Shown here: piece after piece, positions 44,251-53,762 of the stretch
Layout of the letters: each line of letters begins with the position of its first letter
Numbering within the stretch: the first letter of the stretch is position 1
Assembly: GCF_003474435.1 (NCBI RefSeq)
Contig: NZ_QRNF01000023.1
Span: forward strand, 1-56,189
Source of the DNA: Ruminococcus sp. AF46-10NS
GTDB taxonomy: Bacteria > Bacillota > Clostridia > Lachnospirales > Lachnospiraceae
Direction of reading: 5' to 3'
Length of the DNA: 56,189 nucleotides
Made by a program: the position numbers and the translations under genes
Notes under the pieces: model-generated
Seen by the model: only the letters and a program-made list of their open reading frames with translations
Database searches by the model: none
What the model was told of the DNA's origin: nothing

Positions 44251-44318
44251 CGGGCTTTTTGAATACAAATGTCTGTTTTACATGGCAGCTTTATTGTCTG
44301 CTGCAATGCCGGGCCTGC

Positions 44319-44693
44319 TTAGCTAAGTGGCGCGTTAGCTTCCTCATCTGCGCGTGCTTTCTCAATGACTGCGTTGAAAGCATCGGCGGCTGCAGCATAT
44401 TCAGCATCATCCTCAATGTTGGCAAGCATCGGATCGCCCTCTGCTGTACGGGAGAAGCTGTAAAGATAAACTTCACCGGTTTCATTCTGTCCGTTCTCGT
44501 CCAGTGGGAGAAGTGCAATATATTCCCTGTTCTCTACAGGAAAGATAGTAAGGATTGCACATTCTACTTCTGTGTCATCATCCATGGTAAGGGTGATGGT
44601 GTGATGTGCCTCGTCTACTTTACTTTCACAGTTGGCTGTACAGGAAGCACAGTCACTTGGTGCACATCCGCTCTTATTAAATTCGTCGCTCAT
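44319..44693 (-). CDS. DUF1292-family protein with N-terminal cysteine cluster
   Basis: 124 aa. The middle (TITLTMDDDTEVECAILTIF...REYIALLPLDE) matches the DUF1292 fold; function of the family is unknown. The start is ATG 44693 behind GGAGG (44705-44701). Before the domain sits CAPSDCASCTANC, four cysteines in 13 residues that could bind a metal or form disulfides. The tail is acidic and alanine-rich. Single gene on this strand. Confidence 0.8.
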   Translation of the reverse strand: MSDEFNKSGCAPSDCASCTANCESKVDEAHHTITLTMDDDTEVECAILTIFPVENREYIALLPLDENGQNETGEVYLYSFSRTAEGDPMLANIEDDAEYAAAADAFNAVIEKARADEEANAPLS

Positions 44694-44732
44694 AATAAAT
44701 CCTCCGTTCTGATACTGCCATTTAAAGATGAC

Positions 44733-44760
44733 AGTATACATGATATAAAGGATATTTTAA
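44733..44760 (-). promoter_or_regulatory. Promoter of the DUF1292 gene
   Basis: Minus strand: -35 TTAAAA (44760-44755), 16-bp spacer, -10 TATACT (44738-44733). Confidence 0.6.
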
Positions 44761-44804
44761 CAGATAAGATCGGGAACAGCAACTAAATTGTAAACAAATA
44801 TTTT

Positions 44805-44833
44805 TTGCTTAATCGGCCAATGTGAGATATAAT
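44805..44833 (+). promoter_or_regulatory. Promoter of the exonuclease III gene
   Basis: -35 TTGCTT (44805-44810), 17-bp spacer, -10 TATAAT (44828-44833), divergent from the DUF1292 promoter. Confidence 0.8.
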
Positions 44834-44870
44834 AAAAATATGACGAAAAAATGAGGAGAAAAACAGAAAT

Positions 44871-45626
44871 ATGAAATTAATTTCCTGGAATGTAAACGGC
44901 ATCCGGGCCTGTATCACAAAAGGCTTTGAGGATCGCTTTCATGAACTGGATGCAGATATATTTTGTCTACAGGAGACAAAATGCCAGCAGGGACAGGTAA
45001 AGCTTGACCTTCCCGGATACTATCAGTACTGGAATTACGCCAACCGCAGAGGCTACTCAGGAACAGCTGTTTTTGCAAAGAAAGAACCGCTGTCAGTGAC
45101 AAATGGAATTGGTGTTGAGGAGCATGATAAGGAAGGCCGTGTGATCACACTGGAATTTGAAGATTATTATCTTGTTACTGTGTATACACCCAATTCCCAG
45201 AGTGAGTTGAGAAGACTTGCATACCGTATGGAGTGGGAGAGGGATTTTCTGTCATATCTTCTTGGCCTTCAGGAGAAGAAACCTGTGATCTGCTGCGGAG
45301 ATCTCAATGTGGCACATCAGGAGATCGATCTTAAGAATCCTAAGACGAACCGTAAGAATGCAGGTTTTACAGATGAAGAGAGAACCTGTTTTACAAAAGT
45401 TCTTGAGAGCGGGTTTATTGATACATTCCGCTATTTTTATCCGGATCAGGAGGGGGTTTATTCCTGGTGGTCCTACCGTTTCCGGGCAAGAGAGAAGAAC
45501 GCAGGATGGCGCATCGACTATTTTCTTACTTCTCCATCACTCAAAGACAGACTTCAGGATGCGAAAATTCATGGAGAGATCATGGGATCAGATCATTGTC
45601 CGGTAGAGCTGGATATTGAGTTGTAA
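44871..45626 (+). CDS. xth: Exodeoxyribonuclease III / AP endonuclease
   Basis: 251 aa, EEP superfamily. Motifs: [20 protein letters not shown] (metal-binding Glu), CGDLNVAH, and [10 protein letters not shown] at the C-terminus. Acts in base-excision repair at abasic sites and has 3'-5' exonuclease activity. AGGAG precedes the ATG; own promoter. Confidence 0.95.
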   Translation: MKLISWNVNGIRACITKGFEDRFHELDADIFCLQETKCQQGQVKLDLPGYYQYWNYANRRGYSGTAVFAKKEPLSVTNGIGVEEHDKEGRVITLEFEDYYLVTVYTPNSQSELRRLAYRMEWERDFLSYLLGLQEKKPVICCGDLNVAHQEIDLKNPKTNRKNAGFTDEERTCFTKVLESGFIDTFRYFYPDQEGVYSWWSYRFRAREKNAGWRIDYFLTSPSLKDRLQDAKIHGEIMGSDHCPVELDIEL

Positions 45627-45659
45627 AAGTTTAAAAAAAACAGAAAGGGAGTGATTGCT

Positions 45660-47585
45660 TTGGCAGGTCGCAGACTTGGGCGAGTGGAGAAAGGTCAGCC
45701 ACTGATACTGGGAGCCAATAAGGTAGAGGGTGGTTATAATTTCGCAGTGGAGGCTTCGGAGGATTCCGAAGTGGCACTGCTTTTATATAAAAAAAGAGGA
45801 ACAGCAATACCTGTGGAGATCGTTTTTCCGGAGGAATTCCGTACTGGTCGTGTATGGGCTTTGAAACTTACAGATGTTTCTTTGAAAGATTATGAGTACA
45901 ATTACAGGATCGACGGAGAGATAGTGCAGGATCCTTATGCATATGGAATTCATGGGAGAGAGCATTTTGGTGCGCCGTATGACCCGGAAAAGGAAGTGCG
46001 CTGCCGTTTCCTTATGGAGGATGTTTCAGGATGGGGCGATGAGAGCGCACCGGATATCGAATATGAGAATATGATCCTGTACAAGCTTCATGTGCGAGGA
46101 TATACAAAGCTGGCCAGAAAGACGGTTTCCCACAAGGGAACTTTTCTGGGGTTGACAGAAATGATCCCATACTGGAAAAACCTGGGGATCAATACCATTG
46201 AGCTGATGCCGGCTTACGAATTCTGTGAAGTTCCGGCAGGTAAACCGGAAAAAAACAATGAACATATTAAGACACGCCGTAGGGAGAATGTGGTAAATTA
46301 CTGGGGCTATGCTTCAGGTTTTTATTTCAGCCCCAAAAGTGCTTACTGCAGCACCAGGGAGCCGGAGCAGGAATTCCGGTATCTGATCCGGGAGCTGCAT
46401 AAAAACGGCATAGCCTGTATCATGGAATTTTATTTTCCGGAGGAGACAGATAATCTGATGGCACTTCGTGCACTGCAGTTCTGGAGAGCTTTTTATCATG
46501 TGGATGGTTTTCATGTGCTGGGAGGTGGCGTGAACCGGGAGATGCTTCTCCGTGACGGAATTCTTTCCGGAGCAAAACTGATCTTCCAGGGATTTGATTT
46601 TGACCATTATTACAGAGGAAAAATTCCGGGCAGACGATGCGGCGCCGAGAGCAATATGAATTTCCTTCAGGATATGCGACGTTTCTTAAAGAGTGACGAG
46701 GGAATGGTGGAAGCTGCTGTATGGCATATCCGCCATAACAGCGAGAATCATGGTGTGATCAACTACATGGTATGTCAGGACGGATTCACCATGAATGATC
46801 TGGTAAGCTACAATTATAAACATAATGAAGCCAATGAAGAAGGTAATCAGGACGGAAGCAGTTACAATTATTCCTGGAACTGTGGGATCGAGGGACCCAG
46901 CCGAAAGGTTTCCGTACGTCAGATGAGAGAGCGTCAGATCAAGAATGCGTTTCTTATGATGCTTTTAAGCCAGGGAGTTCCCATGATCTACAATGGTGAT
47001 GAGTTCGGCAATTCCCAGGGTGGAAATAATAATGCTTACTGCCAGGATAATGCAACAGGCTGGACCGACTGGAAAGGTCTTGCCAGAAACCGCGGCCTAT
47101 ATGAATTTGTAAAAAATGCTATTGCTTTCCGTAAAGAACATCCCGTGCTTCATATGCCGGTAGAATTAAAGGGCGTGGATTATCTCACGAAGGGGTTTCC
47201 GGATGTATCCCTCCATGGCGAACGTGCCTGGTATTTAAGTTATGAGAATACCAGCAGACTTCTGGGACTGATGTACTACGGAGCTTATGCAAGAAAAGAA
47301 GAGGATAAAGAGGCATCCCTGGATGATTTTATCTATGTAGGATATAATTTCCACTGGGAGAACCGGAGTCTGGCACTCCCCAATCTTCCGGAGGGCATGT
47401 GCTGGAAGAAAATTGCAGATACTTCTCTTCATGGAGAGGGTTTCCATGTGGAGGATAAAGAAGAATACAGAAAATCAATTGAAATAGGCCCGCGTGCCAT
47501 TGTGGTACTTCTGGGCAGACAGGAGGCGGAGAAAGATGCATTCGTGGCACCCGTGGCTGCACTTCAAGACGATCACGAGGCATAA
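45660..47585 (+). CDS. GlgX/isoamylase-like GH13 protein with degenerate active site
   Basis: 641 aa: N-terminal CBM48-like domain (~1-110), (beta/alpha)8 barrel and C-terminal beta domain. The scaffold is close to glycogen debranching enzymes (VSYNYKHNEANEE, GVPMIYNGDEFGNSQGGNNNAYCQDN). The four GH13 active-site regions are altered: region I EFYFPE (256-261) for DVVYNH, region II GFHVL (283-287) so the nucleophile Asp is L287 and the Arg is H285, acid/base Glu is Q310, and HD is Q373-D374. Probably not a hydrolase; perhaps a glycan-binding or regulatory pseudoenzyme. The start is TTG 45660, 8 nt after GGGAG. Confidence 0.82.
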   Translation: MAGRRLGRVEKGQPLILGANKVEGGYNFAVEASEDSEVALLLYKKRGTAIPVEIVFPEEFRTGRVWALKLTDVSLKDYEYNYRIDGEIVQDPYAYGIHGREHFGAPYDPEKEVRCRFLMEDVSGWGDESAPDIEYENMILYKLHVRGYTKLARKTVSHKGTFLGLTEMIPYWKNLGINTIELMPAYEFCEVPAGKPEKNNEHIKTRRRENVVNYWGYASGFYFSPKSAYCSTREPEQEFRYLIRELHKNGIACIMEFYFPEETDNLMALRALQFWRAFYHVDGFHVLGGGVNREMLLRDGILSGAKLIFQGFDFDHYYRGKIPGRRCGAESNMNFLQDMRRFLKSDEGMVEAAVWHIRHNSENHGVINYMVCQDGFTMNDLVSYNYKHNEANEEGNQDGSSYNYSWNCGIEGPSRKVSVRQMRERQIKNAFLMMLLSQGVPMIYNGDEFGNSQGGNNNAYCQDNATGWTDWKGLARNRGLYEFVKNAIAFRKEHPVLHMPVELKGVDYLTKGFPDVSLHGERAWYLSYENTSRLLGLMYYGAYARKEEDKEASLDDFIYVGYNFHWENRSLALPNLPEGMCWKKIADTSLHGEGFHVEDKEEYRKSIEIGPRAIVVLLGRQEAEKDAFVAPVAALQDDHEA

Positions 47586-48129
47586 GTTTCTGGTGATGAA
47601 ATACTGTTTCCGTATCGGATTATACAAACAGGGACTGCTTCATGACCTGTCCAAATACTCCCCCACGGAATTTCTGGTAGGATGTAAATATTATCAGGGA
47701 ACAAGAAGCCCCAATAACGCAGAGAGAGAGGCAACAGGCGTATCCATGTCCTGGCTGCACCACAAGGGAAGGAACAGGCACCATTTTGAACATTGGGTAG
47801 ATTATTCCCTTGACGGTGAGCATGTGATCATGGGAGCCAGGATGCCGAAGAAATATGTAGCTGAGATGGTCATGGATCGCATCAGCGCGTCCAGAAATTA
47901 TCTGGGTGATGCCTATACCCATCATGAACCGCTGGATTATTTCCTGAAAAGCAAGGAGAAGCTCTGGTTCATCCATCCTCAGACAAAGAAAGAACTGGAA
48001 GGTCTCTTAAGGATCCTGGATAAATATGGGGAAGACAAGGCACTTTGGTATATCCGCAATGTATATCTTTGTGATACCAGAGGAAAGAAAAGCTCAGGCC
48101 ATCTGAAAAAGTCCCGAAATCACAGATAG
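47536..48129 (+). CDS. DUF5662-family protein
   Basis: 197 aa, catalytic fate unknown. H36-D37 in GLLHDLSKYSPTEF, WLHHKGRNRHHFEHW and YTHHEPLDYF give a histidine-rich profile recalling HD hydrolases. The start is ATG 47536 behind AGGAGG (47521-47526), which lies inside the GH13 gene; the 50-nt overlap suggests coupled expression. Confidence 0.75.
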   Translation: MHSWHPWLHFKTITRHKFLVMKYCFRIGLYKQGLLHDLSKYSPTEFLVGCKYYQGTRSPNNAEREATGVSMSWLHHKGRNRHHFEHWVDYSLDGEHVIMGARMPKKYVAEMVMDRISASRNYLGDAYTHHEPLDYFLKSKEKLWFIHPQTKKELEGLLRILDKYGEDKALWYIRNVYLCDTRGKKSSGHLKKSRNHR

Positions 48130-48151
48130 GGTGTATTTTTCGGAGGTTGTC

Positions 48152-48160
48152 TGATATAAT
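48152..48160 (+). promoter_or_regulatory. Extended -10 promoter
   Basis: TG-A-TATAAT is a perfect extended -10, which needs little -35; the gene starts 25 nt downstream of it behind GGGAGG. Confidence 0.65.
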
Positions 48161-48185
48161 ATTCTGATATTGGGAGGAAGAATGA

Positions 48186-48764
48186 ATGGATACACCAACA
48201 ATTGCGAAATACTATAGAGAGAAAGAACCCATGGAACGGCTGAAGCTTCTGGAGCAGTCTATTGCTGCAGAGGAAGATCCGGAAGGAAACAAGATCCGTA
48301 AGGAACTCTGGGAGATCCGCTACAGTGATAAATCTGAAGCAGGAGATACCAGAGCTGACGGATATCTTGGACTCTGGATGACCATGGAATTTAACAGGAA
48401 TTCCGGCTCCAGATTCTTTGGCACAAGAAGTGCGAAGAAAGAGATCGGCAAGTATCTTACGAAATTGAAATTTCAGGAAATCCAGGAGAAGGGCGGACTT
48501 TATGAGGAGCTTCTTTACAGAGAATGCTGCCATATGGTACTGGTATATATGGATCTCTGCCAGACAGATAAATCTTACAATACTACCCTTTGCGGACTGA
48601 TCCACATCAAGGAAGACAGTGCCAAGTCCAAGCTTCAGAGAGATATCAGGGAGACTGCAGTAGATCTTCCAGGTACTCTTGGTATGGAATCTGAGCTTGG
48701 GATCATCACAAGAGCTGCCAGAGAAATCTACAGGCAGTATTATCCTAACGAGGGAAACATTTAG
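48186..48764 (+). CDS. Conserved hypothetical protein (possibly DUF6553 family)
   Basis: 192 aa, mostly helical and charged, with no signal peptide, membrane segment or catalytic motif I recognise. Features include RADGYLGLWMTMEFNRNSGSRFFG and a CGLIHIKEDSAKSKLQRDI segment. The style suggests a Lachnospiraceae-specific cytosolic protein; the DUF6553 assignment is from memory of similar proteins and is uncertain. ATG 48186 lies 8 nt after GGGAGG. It has its own promoter and terminator. Confidence 0.65.
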   Translation: MDTPTIAKYYREKEPMERLKLLEQSIAAEEDPEGNKIRKELWEIRYSDKSEAGDTRADGYLGLWMTMEFNRNSGSRFFGTRSAKKEIGKYLTKLKFQEIQEKGGLYEELLYRECCHMVLVYMDLCQTDKSYNTTLCGLIHIKEDSAKSKLQRDIRETAVDLPGTLGMESELGIITRAAREIYRQYYPNEGNI

Positions 48765-48786
48765 GAAGTATTTTGCTTTCCGTTTC

Positions 48787-48815
48787 AGGCTGTCTGACTA
48801 CTCAGGCAGCCTTTT
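48787..48815 (+). terminator. Rho-independent terminator
   Basis: AGGCTGTCTGA (48787-48797) pairs with TCAGGCAGCCT (48802-48812), one G-U pair, CTAC loop, then a T-run. Confidence 0.9.
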
Positions 48816-48842
48816 ATGCCGAATAATTCAGGAGGTAATTAA

Positions 48843-51764
48843 ATGAATCCAAATCATCTGAACGCATATGAGGTCCTGAAGGAGGAAGACCTCAGGATAT
48901 TCATTCCAAAGGCTGGCTTCTGCGCCACAAAAAAACAGGAGCCAGAGTAATGCTCATCGAGAATGACGATGAGAACAAGGTCTTTAATATTGCATTCCGC
49001 ACACCGCCAAAGGACAGCACAGGTGTGGCACATATTTTGGAACACAGTGTACTGTGTGGCTCCAGGGAATTTCCACTGAAAGATCCTTTTGTAGAACTGG
49101 TTAAAGGCTCTCTTAACACATTCCTGAATGCCATGACTTATCCGGACAAGACCTGTTATCCTGTGGCTAGCTGCAATGACCGTGATTTTCAGAATCTGAT
49201 GCATGTATATCTGGATGCGGTATTTTATCCGAATATCTATAAAAAAGAGGAGATTTTCCGCCAGGAAGGCTGGAACTATCATCTTGAGAATAAAGAAGGC
49301 CCTCTGAAATACAATGGTGTTGTCTACAATGAGATGAAGGGAGCGTTCTCTTCACCGGACGATGTTCTGGAGCGTGAGATCATGAACTCTCTGTTCCCGG
49401 ATACCACCTATGGCTGCGAGTCCGGTGGTGATCCTGTGAACATCCCGGATCTTACTTACGAGAAATTCCTGGATTTTCACAGACGTTACTACCATCCGTC
49501 CAACAGTTTTATCTACCTCTATGGAAACATGGATATGGAAGAGAAGCTGGTATTTATTGATGAGCATTATCTTTCTGCTTTTGAGGCCCTTGCCATTGAT
49601 TCCCAGATCGAAGACCAGGGGGCGTTTGACCAGGTACATGATATTCGGAAAAATTATCCGGTAGCAGAGAATGAGGGAGAAGAGGACAACACTTATCTTT
49701 CCTACAATATGGTTGTAGGACAGGCGAAAGATATTAATTTAAGCCTTGCTTTTGAAGTTCTGGACTATGCACTTTTAAGTGCACCGGGAGCACCGCTGAA
49801 ACAGGCTCTTCTGGATGCGAAGATCGGAAAAGATATCTACGGTTCTTTTGAGGACGGCATCAAGCAGACTTATTTCTCCATTGTGGCAAAAGGTGCCAAC
49901 TTAAGTCAGAAAGAGGAATTCGTGAAAGTGATCCGCGATACCCTCACAAAGATTGCAGAGGAAGGCATTGACAAGAAGGCAGTGAAAGCCGGAATCAACT
50001 ATTATGAGTTCCGTTTCCGTGAGGCAGATTTCTCGTCCTATCCGAAGGGACTGATGTATGGTCTGGATATCTTAAGCAGCTGGCTCTATGATGATGAGAA
50101 ACCATTCTGCGAGGTACAGCTTCTGGAGGGATTTGAATTTCTCAAGAAGGCAGCAGAAGAAGGATATTTTGAGGAACTGATCCGCAAGTATCTTCTGGAT
50201 AATGCTCACGGTTCCATTCTTTCTCTGGTACCGGAGCGCGCCTTGCGGCAAAAAGAGATCAGGAGCTTGAAAAGAGGCTGGAGAATTATCGCAGCAGTCT
50301 TTCTGATGAAGAGCTTATCCGGATGGTAGAGCGTACAAAAGCACTTGAGGCTTATCAGGAATCTGAGGAAAATCCGGAAGCACTGACCTGCATTCCGATG
50401 CTTTCCAGAGAAGATATCAAAAAAGAAATCACAGGCTTTACCAATGAGGAACACTTCGTGGATGACAGTCTGTTCCTGTATCATGATGTATGCACCAATG
50501 GTATCGGATATGCAGATCTTCTTTTTGAGATCCATAATCTCGATACAGATGCTGTCCATTACCTGGGACTTTTGAAATCTGTACTTGGTGCAGTGGATAC
50601 AGAGAATTACAGTTATGGCGAACTGTTTAATGAAGTAAATGCGAGAACCGGTGGAATTGCTTACGGAATCGAAGTTTATGACAGTGCCACAGATACAGAT
50701 GCTTTCCGTGCCATGTTTGCAGTAAGAGGCAAGGCTTTATATCCTGAGATGGATTTCATGTTCTCCATGATCCGGGAAGTTCTTACAACTTCCAGACTGG
50801 ATGACACCAAGCGGCTTTATGAGATCATCGCCAGAGTGAAATCCAGGCACAGGCCAATCTGGTAAGTGCAGGACATTCCACAGCAGTTCTCCGAGGTGCT
50901 TCCTATGCTTCTCCGATGGCTGCATTCCAGGATGAGATGGCAGGAATCGGATATTATCAGTTTATCGAGAAGTTGGAGAAGAATTTTGACAGCTGTAAAG
51001 AAGAGATCGTAAAAAATCTCCGCAAAGTGATGGAGGAAGTCCTTCGCCCGGAGAATTTCAGCGTAAGCTATACAGGAGAGAGAGAATCCCTGGATGCAGT
51101 AAAAGTACAGGTTGGTGAGATTAAAAAAGTCCTGTTTAACGGACAGAAACCGGAAACATCTTCACAGCCATCCTGCACAAAGAAAAACGAAGCGTTCAAA
51201 ACTTCCGGGCAGGTTCAGTATGTGGCGCAGAGCGGAAACTTCCGCAAAAAAGGCCTGGAGTACACAGGCGCACTTGAAATCTTGAAGGTGATCTTAAGTT
51301 ACGATTATCTCTGGATCAACATTCGTGTCAAAGGTGGTGCATATGGCTGTATGAGCGGATTTAAGAGAAGCGGAGAGAGCTTTCTGGTATCTTACCGCGA
51401 TCCGCATCTTAAGAGAACTCTGGAAGTATACAAAGGTGTTCCAGATTATATCCGTGCATTTGAGGCTGATGAGCGTGAGATGACAAAGTATATCATCGGT
51501 ACTATCAGCAATAAAGACGTTCCGAGAACTCCGCAGATGCAGGGAAGCATCTCCAAGTGCGCATATTTCTCCCGGGTAACAGAAGAGATGCTTCAGAAAG
51601 AAAGAGACCAGATACTTGGGGCCCGGAAAGAGGATATTCAGGCACTGTCAGCAATTGTGGAAGCAGTACTTTCTGATGAGCAGATCTGTGTTGTGGGAAG
51701 TGAGACAGCGATCTCCAAAGCAGAAGATGTATTTATGGAAGTGAAGCCACTGATCAGCTGCTGA
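48843..51764 (+). pseudogene. M16C (presequence protease/insulinase-type) metallopeptidase broken by three frameshifts
   Basis: A start with AGGAGG and ATG 48843 (MNPNHLNAYEVLKEEDL) opens one coding sequence of ~973 codons, the family length, but three single-base losses interrupt it: near 48892 (DL then DIHSKGWLLRHKKTGARVM), near 50241 (VPER then LAAKRDQELEKRL), and near 50848 (VKS then AQANLVSAGHST). Apart from these, sequence quality is high: zinc motif HILEH (49031-49045), the Glu in YNEMKGAF, and C-terminal GGAYGCMSGF. Members degrade short peptides. Either recently inactivated or affected by sequencing errors. Confidence 0.85.
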
Positions 51765-51775
51765 GATGTGTGAGT

Positions 51776-51872
51776 AACGGACAGACAGTTATTCAGAACA
51801 GATCTGTATAGTGACTGCGGATGTTTTTATGCATTTGACTGAATCTGCTGTCCGTTGAACCAGACAGCAGAT
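51776..51872 (+). promoter_or_regulatory. era leader with mutually exclusive helices
   Basis: AACGGACAG (51776-51784) can pair with CTGTCCGTT (51848-51856), supported by ATTCAG/CTGAAT inside. The same 3' segment can instead form a perfect 10-bp hairpin ATCTGCTGTC/GACAGCAGAT (51843-51852, 51863-51872). No U-tract follows either form. Confidence 0.6.
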
Positions 51873-51899
51873 CATAAGAGGATTATGAGAGGATAAAGA

Positions 51900-52808
51900 A
51901 TGGAAAATAATTTTAAATCAGGTTTTGTTGCGATCATCGGAAGACCGAATGTTGGAAAATCCACACTGATGAACCATCTCATCGGACAGAAGATTGCGAT
52001 CACATCCAATAAACCTCAGACAACAAGAAACAAGATCCAGACTGTTTATACCTGTGATGAGGGTCAGATCGTATTTCTTGATACCCCGGGTATCCACAAG
52101 GCAAAAAACAAGCTTGGTGAATACATGGTGCAGGTTGCAGAGAGAACCCTGAAGGAAGTGGATGCTATCATGTGGCTGGTAGAGCCATCTACTTTTGTGG
52201 GAGCAGGAGAGCGTCATATTGCGGAGCAGCTTCAGAAGGTAGGCGTTCCGGTAATCCTGATCATCAACAAGATCGATACTGTGAAAAAAGAGGAACTTCT
52301 TCCGGCCATCGATACTTACCGTAAGATCTGTGACTTTGCAGAGATCATTCCGTGTTCTGCACTTCGCGGAAATAATACACAGGATATCATTCCAAGTATT
52401 TTTAAATATCTTCCTTATGGACCGATGTTTTATGATGAAGATACAGTTACAGATCAGCCACAGCGTCAGATCGCAGCAGAAATCATCCGTGAGAAAGCAC
52501 TTCATGCACTGGATGAGGAGATTCCGCATGGAATCGCAGTTGCCATTGACCGGATGAAGAAACGGCCGGGCAGAAGCAATATCATTGATATTGATGCGAC
52601 GATCATCTGCGAGAGAAATTCCCACAAGGGAATCATCATCGGCAAACAGGGCTCCATGCTGAAGAAGATCGGAAGCAATGCCCGTTACGAGCTGGAGCGG
52701 ATGCTGGAAGCCAAGGTCAACCTGAAGCTCTGGGTAAAGGTGACTAAAAACTGGAGAGACAGTGATTTTCTGATCAAGAACTTTGGATATGACAAGAAAG
52801 AAATCTGA
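51900..52808 (+). CDS. era: GTPase Era
   Basis: 302-aa ribosome-assembly GTPase binding 16S rRNA 3' end. G1 GRPNVGKS (14-21), effector region KPQTTRNKIQ, G3 DTPGIHK, G4 NKID, and a C-terminal KH domain (GIIIGKQGSMLKKIG). The ATG follows AGAGGATAAAG. recO starts 2 nt after its stop. Confidence 0.97.
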   Translation: MENNFKSGFVAIIGRPNVGKSTLMNHLIGQKIAITSNKPQTTRNKIQTVYTCDEGQIVFLDTPGIHKAKNKLGEYMVQVAERTLKEVDAIMWLVEPSTFVGAGERHIAEQLQKVGVPVILIINKIDTVKKEELLPAIDTYRKICDFAEIIPCSALRGNNTQDIIPSIFKYLPYGPMFYDEDTVTDQPQRQIAAEIIREKALHALDEEIPHGIAVAIDRMKKRPGRSNIIDIDATIICERNSHKGIIIGKQGSMLKKIGSNARYELERMLEAKVNLKLWVKVTKNWRDSDFLIKNFGYDKKEI

Positions 52809-52810
52809 AA

Positions 52811-53569
52811 ATGAGTGATCTGATTACCGTACAGGGAGTGGTGCTTTCTGCCATGCCGGTAGGGGATTATGACAAGAGAATCGTTCTTCTCACAAGAGAG
52901 AGGGGGAAGATTTCCGCTTTTGCCAAGGGTGCGAGACGGCAGAACAGCCCGTTTATGGCAGCAGCCAATCCCTTTGTATTCGGAAGCTTTACTCTTTTTG
53001 AAGGAAGATCCAGTTATAATCTGAACCAGGTCAGTGTGCAGCATCATTTTGTGGAGCTGGCTACCCGGCAGCCTGGGATTTACTACGGATATTATTTTCT
53101 GGAGCTTGCGGATTATTTCGGCAAGGAGGGAACAGATGAGAAGGAGATGATGAATCTTCTCTATGTAACTATCAAAGCCATTTTGAACCCTCATATAGAA
53201 GACCGGCTGGTGCGCTGTATTTATGAGCTTCGGACTATGGCAATCCAGGGACTGATGCCGCAGCTGTTTCAGTGTGCGGGCTGTGGGAGAGAGCTTACGG
53301 AAGAAGAAACCGGAGATGTTTTTTTCTCCCAGGATGAGCACGGGATCCTGTGTGCAGATTGCAGCAGGCTGGCCATGGACCGGAAGCGGATCTCGGAGGC
53401 TGCCCTGTATGCAATGCGTTATATAGCAGTTTCGCCGCTGTCCAAACTGTATACGTTTACAGTGCGGGATGATGTGCTGCGGGAACTGGAACGCCACATT
53501 TACCGGTATACGGAGCTGAATACAGACAAGCGGTTTAAAAGTCTGGAGATCCTGGAATTGATGAGATAG
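52811..53569 (+). CDS. recO: DNA repair protein RecO
   Basis: 252 aa; helps load RecA in the RecFOR pathway. The N-terminal OB fold begins TVQGVVLSAMPVGDYDKRIVLLT; a zinc finger is formed by C155, C158, C181 and C184 (CAGC...CADC). It follows era by 2 nt with a weak site of its own, so it is coupled. The era-recO-glyS order is common in Firmicutes. Confidence 0.95.
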   Translation: MSDLITVQGVVLSAMPVGDYDKRIVLLTRERGKISAFAKGARRQNSPFMAAANPFVFGSFTLFEGRSSYNLNQVSVQHHFVELATRQPGIYYGYYFLELADYFGKEGTDEKEMMNLLYVTIKAILNPHIEDRLVRCIYELRTMAIQGLMPQLFQCAGCGRELTEEETGDVFFSQDEHGILCADCSRLAMDRKRISEAALYAMRYIAVSPLSKLYTFTVRDDVLRELERHIYRYTELNTDKRFKSLEILELMR

Positions 53570-53647
53570 ATCACTGCCGGCTGCGGAATAACCGTAACGA
53601 TTTATTTTTCAAAAGCAGGACAGGATGCAATGCAAATGGAAATATCC

Positions 53648-53676
53648 TTGAAAAATCATGAGGATACTAGTATAAT
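53648..53676 (+). promoter_or_regulatory. glyS promoter
   Basis: -35 TTGAAA (53648-53653), 17-bp spacer, -10 TATAAT (53671-53676). Confidence 0.9.
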
Positions 53677-53696
53677 AAGACCAAAAATGTAAAAAA

Positions 53697-53742
53697 GCAG
53701 CTTTTTCCGGAGCTTTCCGGACGCATTTGGCGGAACAGCTGC
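53697..53742 (+). promoter_or_regulatory. glyS leader hairpin
   Basis: GCAGCT (53697-53702) pairs with AGCTGC (53737-53742); TCCGG/CCGGA forms an inner helix. It sits just before the ribosome-binding site. No T-box consensus (TGGNACCGCG) is seen, so this is not a T-box leader. Confidence 0.5.
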
Positions 53743-53762
53743 AAGTCAAGAGGAGAGAAATC

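Noticed and set aside
48843..51764. Three or four separate small proteases
   Set aside because: The pieces join in order into one full-length M16C protein after restoring single bases; they are fragments of one gene.
53570..53762. T-box riboswitch before glyS
   Set aside because: No TGGNACCGCG-type antiterminator sequence and too little room for stem I.
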